From an uncultured Bartonella sp. (lineage in GTDB: Bacteria > Pseudomonadota > Alphaproteobacteria > Rhizobiales > Rhizobiaceae), in NCBI RefSeq assembly GCF_945277285.1, contig NZ_CALYPR010000002.1, positions 319,214 through 383,213 of the forward strand: a stretch of DNA of 64,000 nt, written 5' to 3'. Below, piece by piece: positions 27,734 to 38,427 of this stretch; the first letter of the stretch is position 1; each line of letters opens with the position of its first letter. Under the pieces are notes generated by a model. The model did not search any database. It worked only from the letters and a program-made list of their open reading frames with translations, and was not told the origin of the DNA. The position numbers and the translations under genes were made by a program.

Positions 27734-28720
27734 TCAATTCCTTAATTCCGTCTTTCCAGTTTTTATCGTTTTATCGTCAGTATTCATATTCCGTTGCCGA
27801 TATTGCCCGATTTCAAAGGCAGCAACGAAAAATAGCGAAATAATGAGCGGAATAATCAAATAAAGCAGGCGGAAGACAATCAGCGCGGAAATAACATCAG
27901 CCGGATCCATATTGGGCATACCAGCCATGAACAGGGCTTCCAGAACACCGACGCCGCCAGCCGGTGCATTAGATAAAAGCGTTACCGTAAAGGAAGCAAG
28001 GAAAACACCGAGAACCGCGATAAAACCGGGATTCCCGACATCAGGAAGGGTTGCGTAGATAATTCCCGCAGCGCCGATCAATTCCAATGGGCCAATGATC
28101 AATTGCTGAACAACGATATTAAAATGAGGATAAGAAATCTGGAAAGATTTTCCGATTTTCAAGGGGCGTAATTGTAACAGGCTTCCCAAAATGTAAAGGG
28201 CAACAAAAGTGAGCATGGCCGTACCAATTGTCACCGCAAGCCATGTCGGAATATTATTATGGACGAGCGTGATAATATCAGGCCTGATCACAAGGACAAT
28301 GCCGGAAAGCAGAATGGTACCAAGAGCAAAAGTGAATGAACAAAAGCCCACAAGAATGGCAATTTCAACACCACTCAAGCCTTTACGGCTATAGGCACGA
28401 TAACGCACAACTGCACCCGAAAAAACCGAAGCGCCAATATTGTGGGAAAGTGCGTAAGTAGTAAACGAGCAAATCGCAATATAATGGAGCGGTATTTTTT
28501 TACCCAGATGTTGCAACGCGATGCGGTCGTAGCCGGCAAGGGCGGCATAGGCTAATAGCGAGAAAAAACAGGCAAGCACCCAGTGATGAAGGCTCAATGC
28601 ACCAAGTCTGTCAGTAATATCACTGAAAGAAATGGCTGATAGTTTGTTGTAGAGAATATAAATGGACACCACCATTGCGATGATGCCGATAAGCGGCCAA
28701 ATATATTTCTTCAATTTCAT
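27734..28720 (-). CDS. UPF0104/lysylphosphatidylglycerol-synthase-type membrane protein
   Basis: A 328-residue inner-membrane protein with about eight hydrophobic segments, like YbhN and the membrane half of MprF. Characteristic features are the internal YALSHNIGASVFSGAVVRYRAYSRKGLS segment (compare N-x-GASxxSGxxxRYR in the family) and LSNAPAGGVGVLEALFM near residue 245. The soluble aminoacyl-transferase half of MprF is absent, so lysyl transfer is not expected from this chain alone; a lipid flippase-like role is inferred. It starts 58 bases after the antiporter gene on the same strand and ends 22 bases from the convergent FolB fusion. Confidence 0.85.
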   Translation of the reverse strand: MKLKKYIWPLIGIIAMVVSIYILYNKLSAISFSDITDRLGALSLHHWVLACFFSLLAYAALAGYDRIALQHLGKKIPLHYIAICSFTTYALSHNIGASVFSGAVVRYRAYSRKGLSGVEIAILVGFCSFTFALGTILLSGIVLVIRPDIITLVHNNIPTWLAVTIGTAMLTFVALYILGSLLQLRPLKIGKSFQISYPHFNIVVQQLIIGPLELIGAAGIIYATLPDVGNPGFIAVLGVFLASFTVTLLSNAPAGGVGVLEALFMAGMPNMDPADVISALIVFRLLYLIIPLIISLFFVAAFEIGQYRQRNMNTDDKTIKTGKTELRN

Positions 28721-28778
28721 GCGTTTTTACTCGTATTTTCGGGCTGTTTTTCGTTGCTAGGTAAAGCAGCCATTTCGT

Positions 28779-30488
28779 TTATGCCACATCCGTACCATGT
28801 TCTAGATAGTTCAAATGTTTTAACATACCTTTAGCGACTTCATCGTCATCAGTCACGATTATATTCGCTCCTCTGTCTTTCAGATGGGCTGCTTCAATTT
28901 CGGTTACTGCATGGGCAATGATATTGATTGTTTCATTCAATTTGCGCGCTTCGACAATTATTAGCCCTGCATCAATAGAACTTCTCATTGATATAACCAG
29001 TTCACGGGCTTTATCAATATTGGCAGCTTCCAGCACATTGGCATTGCCCGCATTGCCCAATATTGTTTCTCTGCGATGTTCTTTTGCACGTTGAACCGCC
29101 AAATTATTATTATCAATAATAACAAATGGTGCTTGTCCGGATTGAAGTGCATCGGCAATTTTTTTGCCAATATGCCCGTAGCCAACAACAATGATGTGGT
29201 TTGATTTTTCCGTTTTTAACCCATCATTTTCATCGTCTTCGGCAATATTGACAATAGAGTTTTCGTTATTTTTTGCGTCGAGCCGAACACGCAGTTTATC
29301 AGCCGCAAAACACACCAACGGATTAAAAAGAATAGACAGGATTGCACTTCCGACAATAAGGTCGCGTGCTTCGGTGTTAATAATTCCCAAAGACGTGCCA
29401 AGACCGGCCAGAATGAAAGAAAATTCACCAATTTGGGCAAGGCCAGCGCCAATTGTCAAAGCTGTTGCATAAGGGCGGTGAAAGAGCCGCACGATGAAGT
29501 AGGCTGCCAGTGATTTTCCGCCGATTACGATAAAGAGGGTGACAAGAAGCGGAAAAAAGGAAGTGAGAATTTTTGACGGGTCAAAAAGCATACCGACAGA
29601 AACAAAGAACAACACCGCAAAAGCATCTCGCAGGGGGAGTGTTTCTTCGGTTGCTCGCTGGCTCAGTTCCGACCCACTCATGATCATTCCGGCGAAAAAT
29701 GCTCCGAGCGCAATGGAAACTCCGAAAAGCTGGGCAGAAAAAAATGCAACACCCAAAGCAACTGCAAGAACACTTAAACGAAAAAGTTCGCGTGAACCGG
29801 ATTGGGCAGAAATTTTTAGCAGCCACGGGATAACACGTTGTCCGACAATGAGCATTAGAATGACAAACAAAACAACCTTTGCAATGGTCAGGAGAATTGT
29901 ACCGAAAAGTCCCGATTGTGGCCAAAAAGCTATAAAGTGGGGCTGCACCTGACTAAGACCATTCACGCTTGTTGAAAGGGCAGGGATGAGCACCAGCGCC
30001 AAAACCATTGCCAGATCCTCAACAATGAGCCAGCCCACAGCGATGCGTCCGCGTTCAGTCTCAACAAGATGCCGCTCTTGTAGAGAACGCAACAGGACCA
30101 CGGTGCTTGCCGTTGAAAGTGCCAACCCGAATACCACACTACCGCCAACACCCCATCCCATGACGAGACCGAAACAGAAACCCAGTATTGTCGCAACGGT
30201 CATTTGAACAATGGCACCGGGAATTGCAATTGTTTTAACGGAAAGAAGATCCTTGACAGAAAAATGCAGGCCGACGCCGAACATCAGCAGAATAATACCA
30301 ATTTCGGCAAGCTGGTTGATCAAATGCGAATCTACTTTGAAACCACCTGTATGGGGACCAACAATGACACCAGCCAGAAGATAGCCGACAAGAGGCGAGA
30401 TTCGCAGGCGATTGGCAAGAACACCAAACAGGAATGCAAGACATAGTCCTACGACGATTGTTGTCACCAACGGCGTATCCTGTATCAT
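28779..30488 (-). CDS. CPA2-family cation:proton antiporter with RCK domain (YbaL/KefB type)
   Basis: A 569-residue membrane protein. Residues 1-390 hold about twelve membrane helices with the CPA2 motifs SPLVGYLLAGVIVGP, LLMFGVGLHFS and LALSTASTVVLLRSL. The active-site aspartate lies in WLIVEDLAMVLALV. Residues about 410-530 form a regulatory RCK/TrkA-N domain with the Rossmann motif VVGYGHIGKKIADAL and a second half VSMR...EIEAAHLKDRGANIIV. This arrangement matches E. coli YbaL. The transported ion (K+ or Na+) is not certain. The UPF0104 gene follows after 58 bases, probably in the same transcript. Confidence 0.9.
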   Translation of the reverse strand: MIQDTPLVTTIVVGLCLAFLFGVLANRLRISPLVGYLLAGVIVGPHTGGFKVDSHLINQLAEIGIILLMFGVGLHFSVKDLLSVKTIAIPGAIVQMTVATILGFCFGLVMGWGVGGSVVFGLALSTASTVVLLRSLQERHLVETERGRIAVGWLIVEDLAMVLALVLIPALSTSVNGLSQVQPHFIAFWPQSGLFGTILLTIAKVVLFVILMLIVGQRVIPWLLKISAQSGSRELFRLSVLAVALGVAFFSAQLFGVSIALGAFFAGMIMSGSELSQRATEETLPLRDAFAVLFFVSVGMLFDPSKILTSFFPLLVTLFIVIGGKSLAAYFIVRLFHRPYATALTIGAGLAQIGEFSFILAGLGTSLGIINTEARDLIVGSAILSILFNPLVCFAADKLRVRLDAKNNENSIVNIAEDDENDGLKTEKSNHIIVVGYGHIGKKIADALQSGQAPFVIIDNNNLAVQRAKEHRRETILGNAGNANVLEAANIDKARELVISMRSSIDAGLIIVEARKLNETINIIAHAVTEIEAAHLKDRGANIIVTDDDEVAKGMLKHLNYLEHGTDVA

Positions 30489-30608
30489 ATCCGGCTGGAA
30501 CTTCTCCCTAATATTTTTAAAATATGCCCCTCGGACTTCTCCTCATACCATAAGGGCCATTTGTGTTAAGCTTGTGACACAAGAAGTGTAACGATAATTT
30601 TTTTAATT

Positions 30609-30645
30609 AAAAAAAGCCGGTGGACTGTGTTTTCCCACCGGCTTT
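30609..30645 (-). terminator. Rho-independent terminator of secDF
   Basis: On the minus strand AAAGCCGGTGGG pairs with CCACCGGCTTT around a loop AAAACACAGT, followed by T6-7. It begins 5 bases after the secDF stop. Confidence 0.9.
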
Positions 30646-30649
30646 GAAA

Positions 30650-33208
30650 TCAGCTAACCTTTGCGGTTTTTGCTGCGGGTTTATCCTCAATAAGGTCACG
30701 CCCCTCGTGGTGGTGATGCCACCAGTTGCCGAGGAACAGCAGGATCGGCGCGGCAATAAAGATTGACGACGAAGTAGCAATGACAACACCGACGACTATC
30801 GGCACCGCAAAATTGTGAACAGCACTGCCACCCCATATTGCCATTGGTAACATTGCAAGGACAGTTGTTGTCGATGTGAAAATACAACGGATCAACACCT
30901 GATTGATCGACATATCAACCAATTGTCTGAGAGCCATTTTTTTATAAAGCCGCATATTTTCACGCATACGGTCATAGACGACCACCTTATCGTTGACGGA
31001 ATAACCGACAATGGTCAAAAGTGCGGCAATTGCTGTTAGATTGAAATCAAGCTGGAAGAGCGCAAAAAAGCCCACCATTTTCGTCGTATCAAGGACAATG
31101 GTCACAATTGCACCGACGGCAAAGAACCATTCAAACCGCCACCAGATATAAAACATCATAGCAATGGCAGCAAGTATCACAGCGGTAAATCCAGCTGTTG
31201 CAAGCTCACCCGAAACTTTAGGGCCGACAACCTCTATCTGATCAAAGGTGACATCGGGATAAACCGTTTTGACCGCTGTCTTCAGTTTTTCGATGGCCGC
31301 CGTTTGTTGTGCTTCTCCGCCGTCCTGCTGCTGGACCCTAATTAACACTGTGTTTTGATTGGCAACATTCTGAAGAGCTATTTCACCAAGCCCCAATTGC
31401 CCTAAGGTTGAACGCAGCGTCGCAAGATCGGCCGGTGCTTTGGTGGTAATGGCCATCTGGCTGCCGCCCATGAAGTCGATACCGAAATTAAGACCGGGTT
31501 TGAAAAACAGTACAATCGAGGCAATCGACAAGAAGATGGAAACACCGATGCCGATGAAGCGCGCATTCATGAAATGGAAATTGGTGTGTTGCGGGATAAA
31601 TTTGAAAAAAGAATGGATGTGTAATTTGTTAATTTTCCATTCGCGCACAACCCACGACATAATAATGCGGACGATGGTAACATCGGTGAACAAGGAAATA
31701 ACGATGCCGAGAAGCATTGTTACGGCAAAACCGCGAATTTGACCGGTGCCAAACCATAAAAGCAAGACCGTCGCAATAGCAGCAGTAACGTTAGCATCAA
31801 TGATGGTCGAAAAAGCGTGTTTGAAGCCACGGTCGAGTGCCGCCATCGACCCCATGCCTTTTTCACTCTCTTCGCGGATGCGCTCGTTGATGAGAATGTT
31901 TGCGTCAACCGCAATGCCGATACCAAGAATAATACCGGCAATACCGGGAAGGGTAAGGGTTGCCCCGATCAGGCTTAAGGCCGCAAAAGTCAACACTGTG
32001 TGAAGGGCAAGAGCAATATCGGCAATAATGCCCCAAAGCCCATAGAGAAGGAATATAAACAGTGCAACAAGAATAAATCCGGCAATACCGGTATAAAGCC
32101 CCATTCTGATAGCATCAGCACCAAGATCAGGCCCGACAGTGCGTTCCTCGATCACTGTCAAAGGGGCAGGCAAAGCGCCGGCCCGCAATAATGCGGCAAG
32201 GGTGGAAGCCTCTTTCGGTGTGAAGTTACCGGTAATCTGGCCGCTGCCGCCGGGGATAACTCCCTGAATAGTAGGTGCTGTCAGTACTTTATTATCAAGC
32301 ACAATAGCAAACGGCCGCCCGATATTTTGACGGGTAATCTCGGCAAAAGTTTTTGCACCAATGGTGTTGAGTTTGAACGTGATAAGGGATTTTCCCGGTA
32401 TTTGTGGGTCAAATCCGGCAGCAGCATCGGTTAGCACACTACCATCAAGCGACACCTGATCGTAAATTGCAAAATGTTGATTTTCATCTGAATAGCCGGG
32501 CAAAATTGAAACACCGGCGGGCGGATTGTTCATATCGACATTGGTTGGTACAAGATGGAACGTCATTTTTGCCGTTGTGCCGAGAAGATCACGCAATTGC
32601 TTGGGATCCTGCAAGCCCGGCAATTGGACTTCGATACGATCAGTTCCTACTTTTTGGATGCTTGGTTCGGCAACGCCCACCTGATCCACACGCCGACGGA
32701 TAATTTCAAGACTTTGATCAACCGCATTGTTTACCCGGTATTTGATACCGGCATCTGTGAGCGCCACACGGATGATGTCGTTCTGTTCGGTAACTTCGAT
32801 ATCGGACGCAGAAGCACGAAATGCACCGGCAGAAATTGGCGTGGCCAATTCTTTCAGAGCTGTCAGGGCAGTCTGTCGCTGGCCGGCATCCGGAATAACT
32901 GCAACAATCGAATCACCAATCATACGCACACTTGTTGATTGGATCTGCTTTTCACGAAGTCTACCACGAACATTGTCGAGCACTGTTCTTAATTGATCGC
33001 GCTTGATCGTTTTGCCATCAACTTCCAAAACAAGTGAAGAGCCACCCCGAAGGTCAAGGCCGAGAACAACTTTCGTTTTTTGCATAAATGAAGGCAAATA
33101 TTCGAGTTGTTTTTCGGTAAGCAAATTTGGTAATGCAACCAGAACCCCCAACAGAAGGATGACGAAATATAAAGTTGTTAACCAGCGTGGTGTTCGCATA
33201 AAATCCAT
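30650..33208 (-). CDS. secDF: Fused protein translocase subunit SecDF
   Basis: SecD and SecF, which pull exported proteins through SecYEG using the proton gradient, are joined in one 852-residue chain, as in several Rhizobiales. The SecD half (about 1-530) shows GLDLRGGSSLVLEVDG, the P1 domain with RRRVDQVGVAEPSIQKVG, and the six-helix bundle with GIAGIILGIGIAVDANILINERIREE. The SecF half (about 545-852) shows NFGIDFMGGSQM and TIVGYSVNDKVVVYDRMREN. The conserved membrane aspartates are present in both halves. ATG 33208 is used; an ATG three codons later is equally possible. The last residues (HHHHEGRDLIEDK) form a short polar tail. Confidence 0.95.
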   Translation of the reverse strand: MDFMRTPRWLTTLYFVILLLGVLVALPNLLTEKQLEYLPSFMQKTKVVLGLDLRGGSSLVLEVDGKTIKRDQLRTVLDNVRGRLREKQIQSTSVRMIGDSIVAVIPDAGQRQTALTALKELATPISAGAFRASASDIEVTEQNDIIRVALTDAGIKYRVNNAVDQSLEIIRRRVDQVGVAEPSIQKVGTDRIEVQLPGLQDPKQLRDLLGTTAKMTFHLVPTNVDMNNPPAGVSILPGYSDENQHFAIYDQVSLDGSVLTDAAAGFDPQIPGKSLITFKLNTIGAKTFAEITRQNIGRPFAIVLDNKVLTAPTIQGVIPGGSGQITGNFTPKEASTLAALLRAGALPAPLTVIEERTVGPDLGADAIRMGLYTGIAGFILVALFIFLLYGLWGIIADIALALHTVLTFAALSLIGATLTLPGIAGIILGIGIAVDANILINERIREESEKGMGSMAALDRGFKHAFSTIIDANVTAAIATVLLLWFGTGQIRGFAVTMLLGIVISLFTDVTIVRIIMSWVVREWKINKLHIHSFFKFIPQHTNFHFMNARFIGIGVSIFLSIASIVLFFKPGLNFGIDFMGGSQMAITTKAPADLATLRSTLGQLGLGEIALQNVANQNTVLIRVQQQDGGEAQQTAAIEKLKTAVKTVYPDVTFDQIEVVGPKVSGELATAGFTAVILAAIAMMFYIWWRFEWFFAVGAIVTIVLDTTKMVGFFALFQLDFNLTAIAALLTIVGYSVNDKVVVYDRMRENMRLYKKMALRQLVDMSINQVLIRCIFTSTTTVLAMLPMAIWGGSAVHNFAVPIVVGVVIATSSSIFIAAPILLFLGNWWHHHHEGRDLIEDKPAAKTAKVS

Positions 33209-34657
33209 CCAATAATTGGCACCTAAAAAACATGTTCTATATTACGATTTTGTGCAGATAAGAACCTTCTTTTTTCAGTTTTGCAACTTTTAGCGAGATA
33301 ACACCTATAATTTAGCCTGAAAATTGATATCTTCCATTTATTCGCCAAGATTTGCCAGAAAATGCCGGGGCAATGTCCCATTAAAATTACGGGAAGAAAT
33401 TAAGTAAGTAACGAGGCAACACGTTTGATGTATCGTGCACTCGTTTTGTTATTGGGGTGTCGTTTTTTATCGTTGATAACCAAGCGGTTTCAATGTTAGT
33501 GAGCCGGTTTTTATCGAGATATTCCGTTGATATAGGAATTTTGTAAAAGGGTTTAATCGACATTCACATCATCGGGTAACAGATAAAACGTCATTTTCTC
33601 CGATCAATTACGCTGGGCTGATCATAAAGGTTCTGCGTTCGAAACATAACAAGCACCAAATATTTGCAGCCTGATTGTTTCATCAAACATATGCAATGCC
33701 GGAGCAAATATAACTGAACTGCGGTTTATTTGTTGATTGGGTCATTGTATTCTCTCTCTGGCGCATAGTGAACTTTGCCAGACATGATGTTAATTTCACT
33801 TGCTCAAGACAACGGGTAAAATTTGTAGATCTATTTCTGAAAATTTAGATCTGTTTTGTAAGAAGTTTTTGAAAAGCGCGAAAGTTTGTGGATATTTTTA
33901 TTGAGAGCAAGTTTAACGATAATGACTTGTTTTCTTTAGCAACTTTGCTCAAAAAAATTGTTTTCCTTGATGCATTTTGAGCCGAATTCAGCCGCTTTTA
34001 TTCAATGCCCTCGGAATAAGGAACGATCTTAATATTCAATGCAAAAACGGCTCCACATCTAAAATTGACGTAGCTGGTAACGCAGACTAATTTTTTGAAG
34101 TGAAAACGATCAGTTATGTCGGTGGCTGTTAGATTGCGTTTTTCAAGAAGTTAAAAAACATGAAGTGGAAAAAAACGGCATCACGCAGAAAAGAAAAATA
34201 TAAAAACAAAAGAACATAGCGACAAAGCCGCGTTTTTTGACCGTTAACAAGAGATTTGTGTAATTAAATAAAACATGTCGTAAATTACGTGAATTCTTTA
34301 TAAAATCATGTGTTTAAGTCAATAGGTTTGATAAAATAGATCCTTAGGATTGGCTGGAATTTGTTTTATAAAGCGAAATGGTGAATGTGCTTGAAAAAAA
34401 CGATATAGCCTATCGCAACACAGAAAAATTCAAAACAGAAAGAATTGTTTACCGGAAGTAAAAATTTTCAAAGTTCGTGCACCAGTTTTTCGGGAAGTTT
34501 TTCACCTGATGTTTTGCGATAACGCAAAAAACTGACAAAGTTTTCGGTAAAATGCAAGAATGTCATAGTTCTGTAAGAATTATGTCGGAAAAGATGAAAA
34601 AGTGATTTTATACAAGGTAAGCTCTCTACAAATTGCTTTTTTGTTTTTAAAACCTAT
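33209..34657. other. Long gene-free region (about 1.45 kb) between secDF and the MscS gene
   Basis: I see no open frame with a convincing start and ribosome site on either strand beyond about 15 codons. A 13-codon minus-strand frame (MTFYLLPDDVNVD, near 33597) has a good GGAG site but nothing more to support it. The divergent promoters of secDF and the MscS channel must be here; small RNAs cannot be excluded. Confidence 0.45.
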
Positions 34658-37066
34658 ATGCGCGATTCGTTGTCTGATTTGAGAATGGTAAATCCGTTGA
34701 ATTTTAAAAGTTTGTTTCGAAAAATCTGTTTTGTCTTTGCTTTTGCTGTGGCTGTGCATGCCATGGTTCTGGAAGGTTTTACAGCCTTGGCAGAAGTTGC
34801 CGATGCACAAACGCCACCGGCTACGGACAATGTCGTGTTAAGTCCTGCTGATCTTGTCAAGCAGCAACAAACTGTTGCCAATGGTTATAAGGACCAGTTG
34901 AAAGAACTTTTAAAAAACTATGACGCCGGACAAGATGATGATGGTGTACTGACGGATATTCGCAATAAAGCGCAGGATATCAATGGTAAGATCATCAATA
35001 CAGCACTGCTTTTCCGCTCGCCACTCAACGATATCAATTTGCGGTTGGACCAATTGGGTGAGCCGCAAGACGGCGTGCAGGAAGCAAAAACAGTCACCGA
35101 TGAAAGAAACAATCTGCGCCAGCTCAAGGCCAAGATCAATACGTTGGTTGGTCAGTTGGAAGATAGTTCAATTGATGCTAATCGCCTTGTTGAACGCACA
35201 ATTGCCCAGTCACGCGAACTTTTTGCGAGAACGCTGACACATCGGGTCGAATTTTCTTCGCCGCTTGGTGCCCAGATTGCCCAATCGGCAAAAGATGCCG
35301 GTGCCGACTTTTTCTCGCTGCTTTCTTCGTGGTGGCAATTTGTCTACCAATTCAAGCTGTTATCATTATGTGTTAGCATTTTGATTCCGCTTGTTGTGGC
35401 TTTCATTCTCACGGTTTTCACCCATAAGCTAATCGGCCGCGTCAAACATGAAGCAACAAAAGAAGACGAAGAAGTTTCCTATTTAAAGCGTTTATCATTC
35501 ACATTCGCTGCAACACTTGTTCCAACGATGATATGCGCAATCTTTGTTATTCTTGTTCTGGTATTTTTCCATTATCTCGGAGTTAGCTGGACAAATCTCG
35601 ATCCGGTTTTTCGTTCTGTTGCAGATGTTATCATGTTGGTGTTTTTTATTGCCCGCATGTCTTTTGTCATCCTTTCACCAAGGCTCCCCGAATTTCGGTT
35701 GATGAATATCGCGCCGAGGCCTGCCCGTTTATTGATCGCGCTGCTGACATTATTGGCGCTGGTGATGGGGCTCGATTATTTTTTAAACACCGTCTATCGT
35801 ACCGTTTCCGCACCGCTTTCTCTTGCTATTGCAAAAAGTTTTATTTCGGTCATTCTTGTCGGGATTATTATTCTAGCGATTTCTTTCGTACGTGCGCGCA
35901 CCGACCCTAACGACGATAAGAAAGTAACGGCTTGGCCGCTCTATATCCGTGTTCCGCTGATTGTTGTCGGATTACTGCCAATTTTGACTGCGCTTTCTGG
36001 CTATGTCGGTTTGGCACGTTTTATTTCGCAACAAATCGTTGTCAGTGGCGCTTTTCTTGTTTTGATGTATTTAGGCATACAAACAGCACGGGCAACGGCT
36101 GCCGAAGGGGCTTTTGCAAAAACATTTATTGGCCGGCGTCTGGTTGCACGCTTCAAAATTGACGATGGTACGATGGATCAGCTTGGCCTTGTTGCCGGTA
36201 TTATCCTCAATATAATCGTGATTGTCCTGTGTGTGCCACCCATTATCATGCAATTGGGGTTTTCGGCTGCCGATATACTCTCTGCTTTCATCCATATAAT
36301 GACAGGCTTCGAGATTGGAAATGTCTCGATTTCGCTTGTCGGCATCTTTATCGGTATAATTTTCTTCCTGATAAGCTGGTTTTTGATACGCTGGTTTATC
36401 GGCTGGCTTGATGGTACAGTTCTCGCGCGCGGGAAAGTGGATTCCGGTGTGCGCAATTCCATCCGTACAGTGGTTGGTTATGGTGGCATCGCACTTTCGG
36501 CTTTGATTGGCCTGTCAGCGGCGGGTTTTAATTTAAGCAGTCTGGCATTGATCGCCGGCGGCCTTTCACTCGGCATCGGCTTTGGACTTCAAAATATCGT
36601 CCAGAATTTTGTGTCTGGCCTCATTTTGCTGGCTGAACGGCCTTTTAAAGTAGGCGATTATGTGGAAACTGGAACGACCAGCGGTATTGTCAAGCGCATC
36701 AGTGTGCGGGCAACAGAGGTTGAAACATTCAAACGTCAAACAATTATTGTTCCAAATTCGAGCTTGATTAACAACAATGTCGGCAACTGGACGCATCGAA
36801 ACAAAATAGGCCGTGTTGATGTGACATTTACGGTGCCGGCGATGTCGGATCCCGAACACATTGTCGAAGTGTTAATGGAAACAGCAAATGCCACCGAAGG
36901 TGTCTTGAAAAATCCTAATCCGTGGGTCAGCTTCTCGAGCTTTGATAGCAATAATTTCAACTTCAGTTTGGCAATTTATGTTCCAGATATTACCGCAACA
37001 ATTGATGTGACAAACAGAATCCGTTTTCAGGCTTATAAACGCTTTTCGGATGAAGGAATTACCTGA
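34658..37066 (+). CDS. Large MscS-family mechanosensitive channel (DUF3772 type)
   Basis: An 802-residue inner-membrane channel that probably relieves osmotic pressure. It has an N-terminal signal/anchor (KICFVFAFAVAVHAMV), a periplasmic helical region to about residue 220 (DUF3772-like, with many Asp/Leu heptads), about ten membrane helices, and a C-terminal MscS core. The pore-lining helix and beta domain read LIAGGLSLGIGFGLQNIVQ, LLAERPFKVGDYVE and IVPNSSLINNNVGNWT. This resembles the long MscK/YbiO-like members. The start is uncertain: ATG 34658 or ATG 34685, neither with a strong ribosome site. A small exported-protein gene follows one base after its stop. Confidence 0.9.
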   Translation: MRDSLSDLRMVNPLNFKSLFRKICFVFAFAVAVHAMVLEGFTALAEVADAQTPPATDNVVLSPADLVKQQQTVANGYKDQLKELLKNYDAGQDDDGVLTDIRNKAQDINGKIINTALLFRSPLNDINLRLDQLGEPQDGVQEAKTVTDERNNLRQLKAKINTLVGQLEDSSIDANRLVERTIAQSRELFARTLTHRVEFSSPLGAQIAQSAKDAGADFFSLLSSWWQFVYQFKLLSLCVSILIPLVVAFILTVFTHKLIGRVKHEATKEDEEVSYLKRLSFTFAATLVPTMICAIFVILVLVFFHYLGVSWTNLDPVFRSVADVIMLVFFIARMSFVILSPRLPEFRLMNIAPRPARLLIALLTLLALVMGLDYFLNTVYRTVSAPLSLAIAKSFISVILVGIIILAISFVRARTDPNDDKKVTAWPLYIRVPLIVVGLLPILTALSGYVGLARFISQQIVVSGAFLVLMYLGIQTARATAAEGAFAKTFIGRRLVARFKIDDGTMDQLGLVAGIILNIIVIVLCVPPIIMQLGFSAADILSAFIHIMTGFEIGNVSISLVGIFIGIIFFLISWFLIRWFIGWLDGTVLARGKVDSGVRNSIRTVVGYGGIALSALIGLSAAGFNLSSLALIAGGLSLGIGFGLQNIVQNFVSGLILLAERPFKVGDYVETGTTSGIVKRISVRATEVETFKRQTIIVPNSSLINNNVGNWTHRNKIGRVDVTFTVPAMSDPEHIVEVLMETANATEGVLKNPNPWVSFSSFDSNNFNFSLAIYVPDITATIDVTNRIRFQAYKRFSDEGIT

Positions 37067-37067
37067 T

Positions 37068-37334
37068 ATGAAAAATTGGTTTCTCGTTTTTTTCTCTTTG
37101 GCATTTTTCGTTTGTCATAACGGCATTGCCGCAACGATTAAAAATACCGATCAGAAAACCCAGTCTCTCGTTGTAACCGAAGGAAGTTCCAGACGGGACG
37201 TTTCGCTGAAAGCCGATCAGACAGTTGATATCTGCCCGAAGGGATGTTTTGTAACTTTTCCCAATGGGGATCGTTTTGCCATCAAAGCAACCGATGCAAT
37301 AGATATTAATGGCAATCGGGCAAGTTTTAAATAG
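37068..37334 (+). CDS. Small exported protein of unknown function
   Basis: An 88-residue protein with a signal peptide (MKNWFLVFFSLAFFVCHNGIAA) and a short mature domain of beta strands (LVVTEGSSRRDVSLKADQTVDICPKGCFVTFPNGDRFAIKA) with two close cysteines (CPKGC) that could form a disulfide. I do not recognise the family. The ATG at 37068 lies one base after the MscS stop and has GAAGGA upstream, so it is probably translated with the channel and may act in the periplasm beside it. The ORF-track start at 37050 would overlap the channel gene and spoil the signal peptide. Confidence 0.75.
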   Translation: MKNWFLVFFSLAFFVCHNGIAATIKNTDQKTQSLVVTEGSSRRDVSLKADQTVDICPKGCFVTFPNGDRFAIKATDAIDINGNRASFK

Positions 37335-37579
37335 TGTAAATTTTGCTACCTTCGTGATTATCGGAAAAGAACAACGTCAAGTGTTTTTCCTGACGGCTTT
37401 TAAAAAACCTCTTCGACTCGGTTGGTACTGATCACAAAGCGACAAAAACATTATGACACTGGACACTTATTGTAAAAGTTACCGTTTTTTTGAAAAAGGC
37501 AGCCCCTTGGCGGGGGAGAACAGCGGATGCACTCGCATTGATCCGGTGACGTTTCATTTCTAAAATTGCTTCAAGTTAT

Positions 37580-37666
37580 TGGTGCGGACGGCGGGACTTG
37601 AACCCGCATGATCTAAAGATCGAGGGATTTTAAGTCCCTAGCGTATACCAATTTCGCCACGTCCGC
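37580..37666 (-). tRNA. tRNA-Leu (anticodon TAA)
   Basis: An 87-base class II tRNA on the minus strand: acceptor GCGGACG/CGTCCGC, anticodon loop CTTAAAA, long variable arm CGATCTTTAGATC, T-arm GCGGGTTCAAGTCCCGC, encoded CCA. Confidence 0.96.
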
Positions 37667-38427
37667 AGCACTTGCCCTTATAGGGAATGATTATTTAAAT
37701 GTGAAGTCATAATTTTGCATTAATCAAATAACCGGAATGATCCTTATATTTTTGTAAAAAAATAGCTTTTTGAAAATAAGAAAATAAATAAAATCAATAG
37801 TTAATAATGAATTATTAAATTTTACGGGGAGCTTTTTTAGCGCTGTGACTGCCTCTTCCATCGAAGATATGAGAGGTTTGCCATGACTGTTTTGGTTAAT
37901 TCAGTGCTTTGCGCTTTTGTTATGTGACCCATCCTATCATGAAATCATCCTTGGATGACGTCGATAATCTCATCATTTCAAGCTATTTCTAATTTCATTG
38001 TTATTGATAAATTCGAAAAAATTAAAAAATTTTGTTTTAAAATTCTGCTTATTATCTTTAGTAAAATTTGATATCTTTATTATAAATTAAAAACCTAAAA
38101 TATTTTTTTAGTAAAAATAGATTAACATATGTAATGTTTTAAAATATAAATCAATAATTTAATATATTATTGTTCGTAAAACTTATGAATATTATCAATT
38201 AAAATTTAGATATTTTATTTTTAATAGAAGTAACACAGGGATTTTTTTGGAAAAACGATCGATTATTGGTTTTAAAAAACAATATTGGAAAAAAATTTTT
38301 GTTTCTGCCTTTTTGAATGTGAATTTTTGTTGAATAAAATCCAGTTTGTTTTAAGCTGACAAGATAACCTTTTCCCGTTAAAGAAAAGCATCGCGAATTT
38401 TATTGAATAAGGAATGCATTTTATATC
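37667..38427. other. Very AT-rich gene-free region before ilvA
   Basis: About 760 bases, strikingly AT-rich between 38000 and 38340, with long A and T runs and no plausible gene. It separates tRNA-Leu from ilvA and could hold the ilvA promoter or binding sites for an AT-preferring nucleoid protein. Confidence 0.5.

Noticed and set aside
37580-38427. Integration site of a genomic island at tRNA-Leu
   Set aside because: The adjacent AT-rich stretch has no integrase, no repeat of the tRNA 3' end and no cargo genes.
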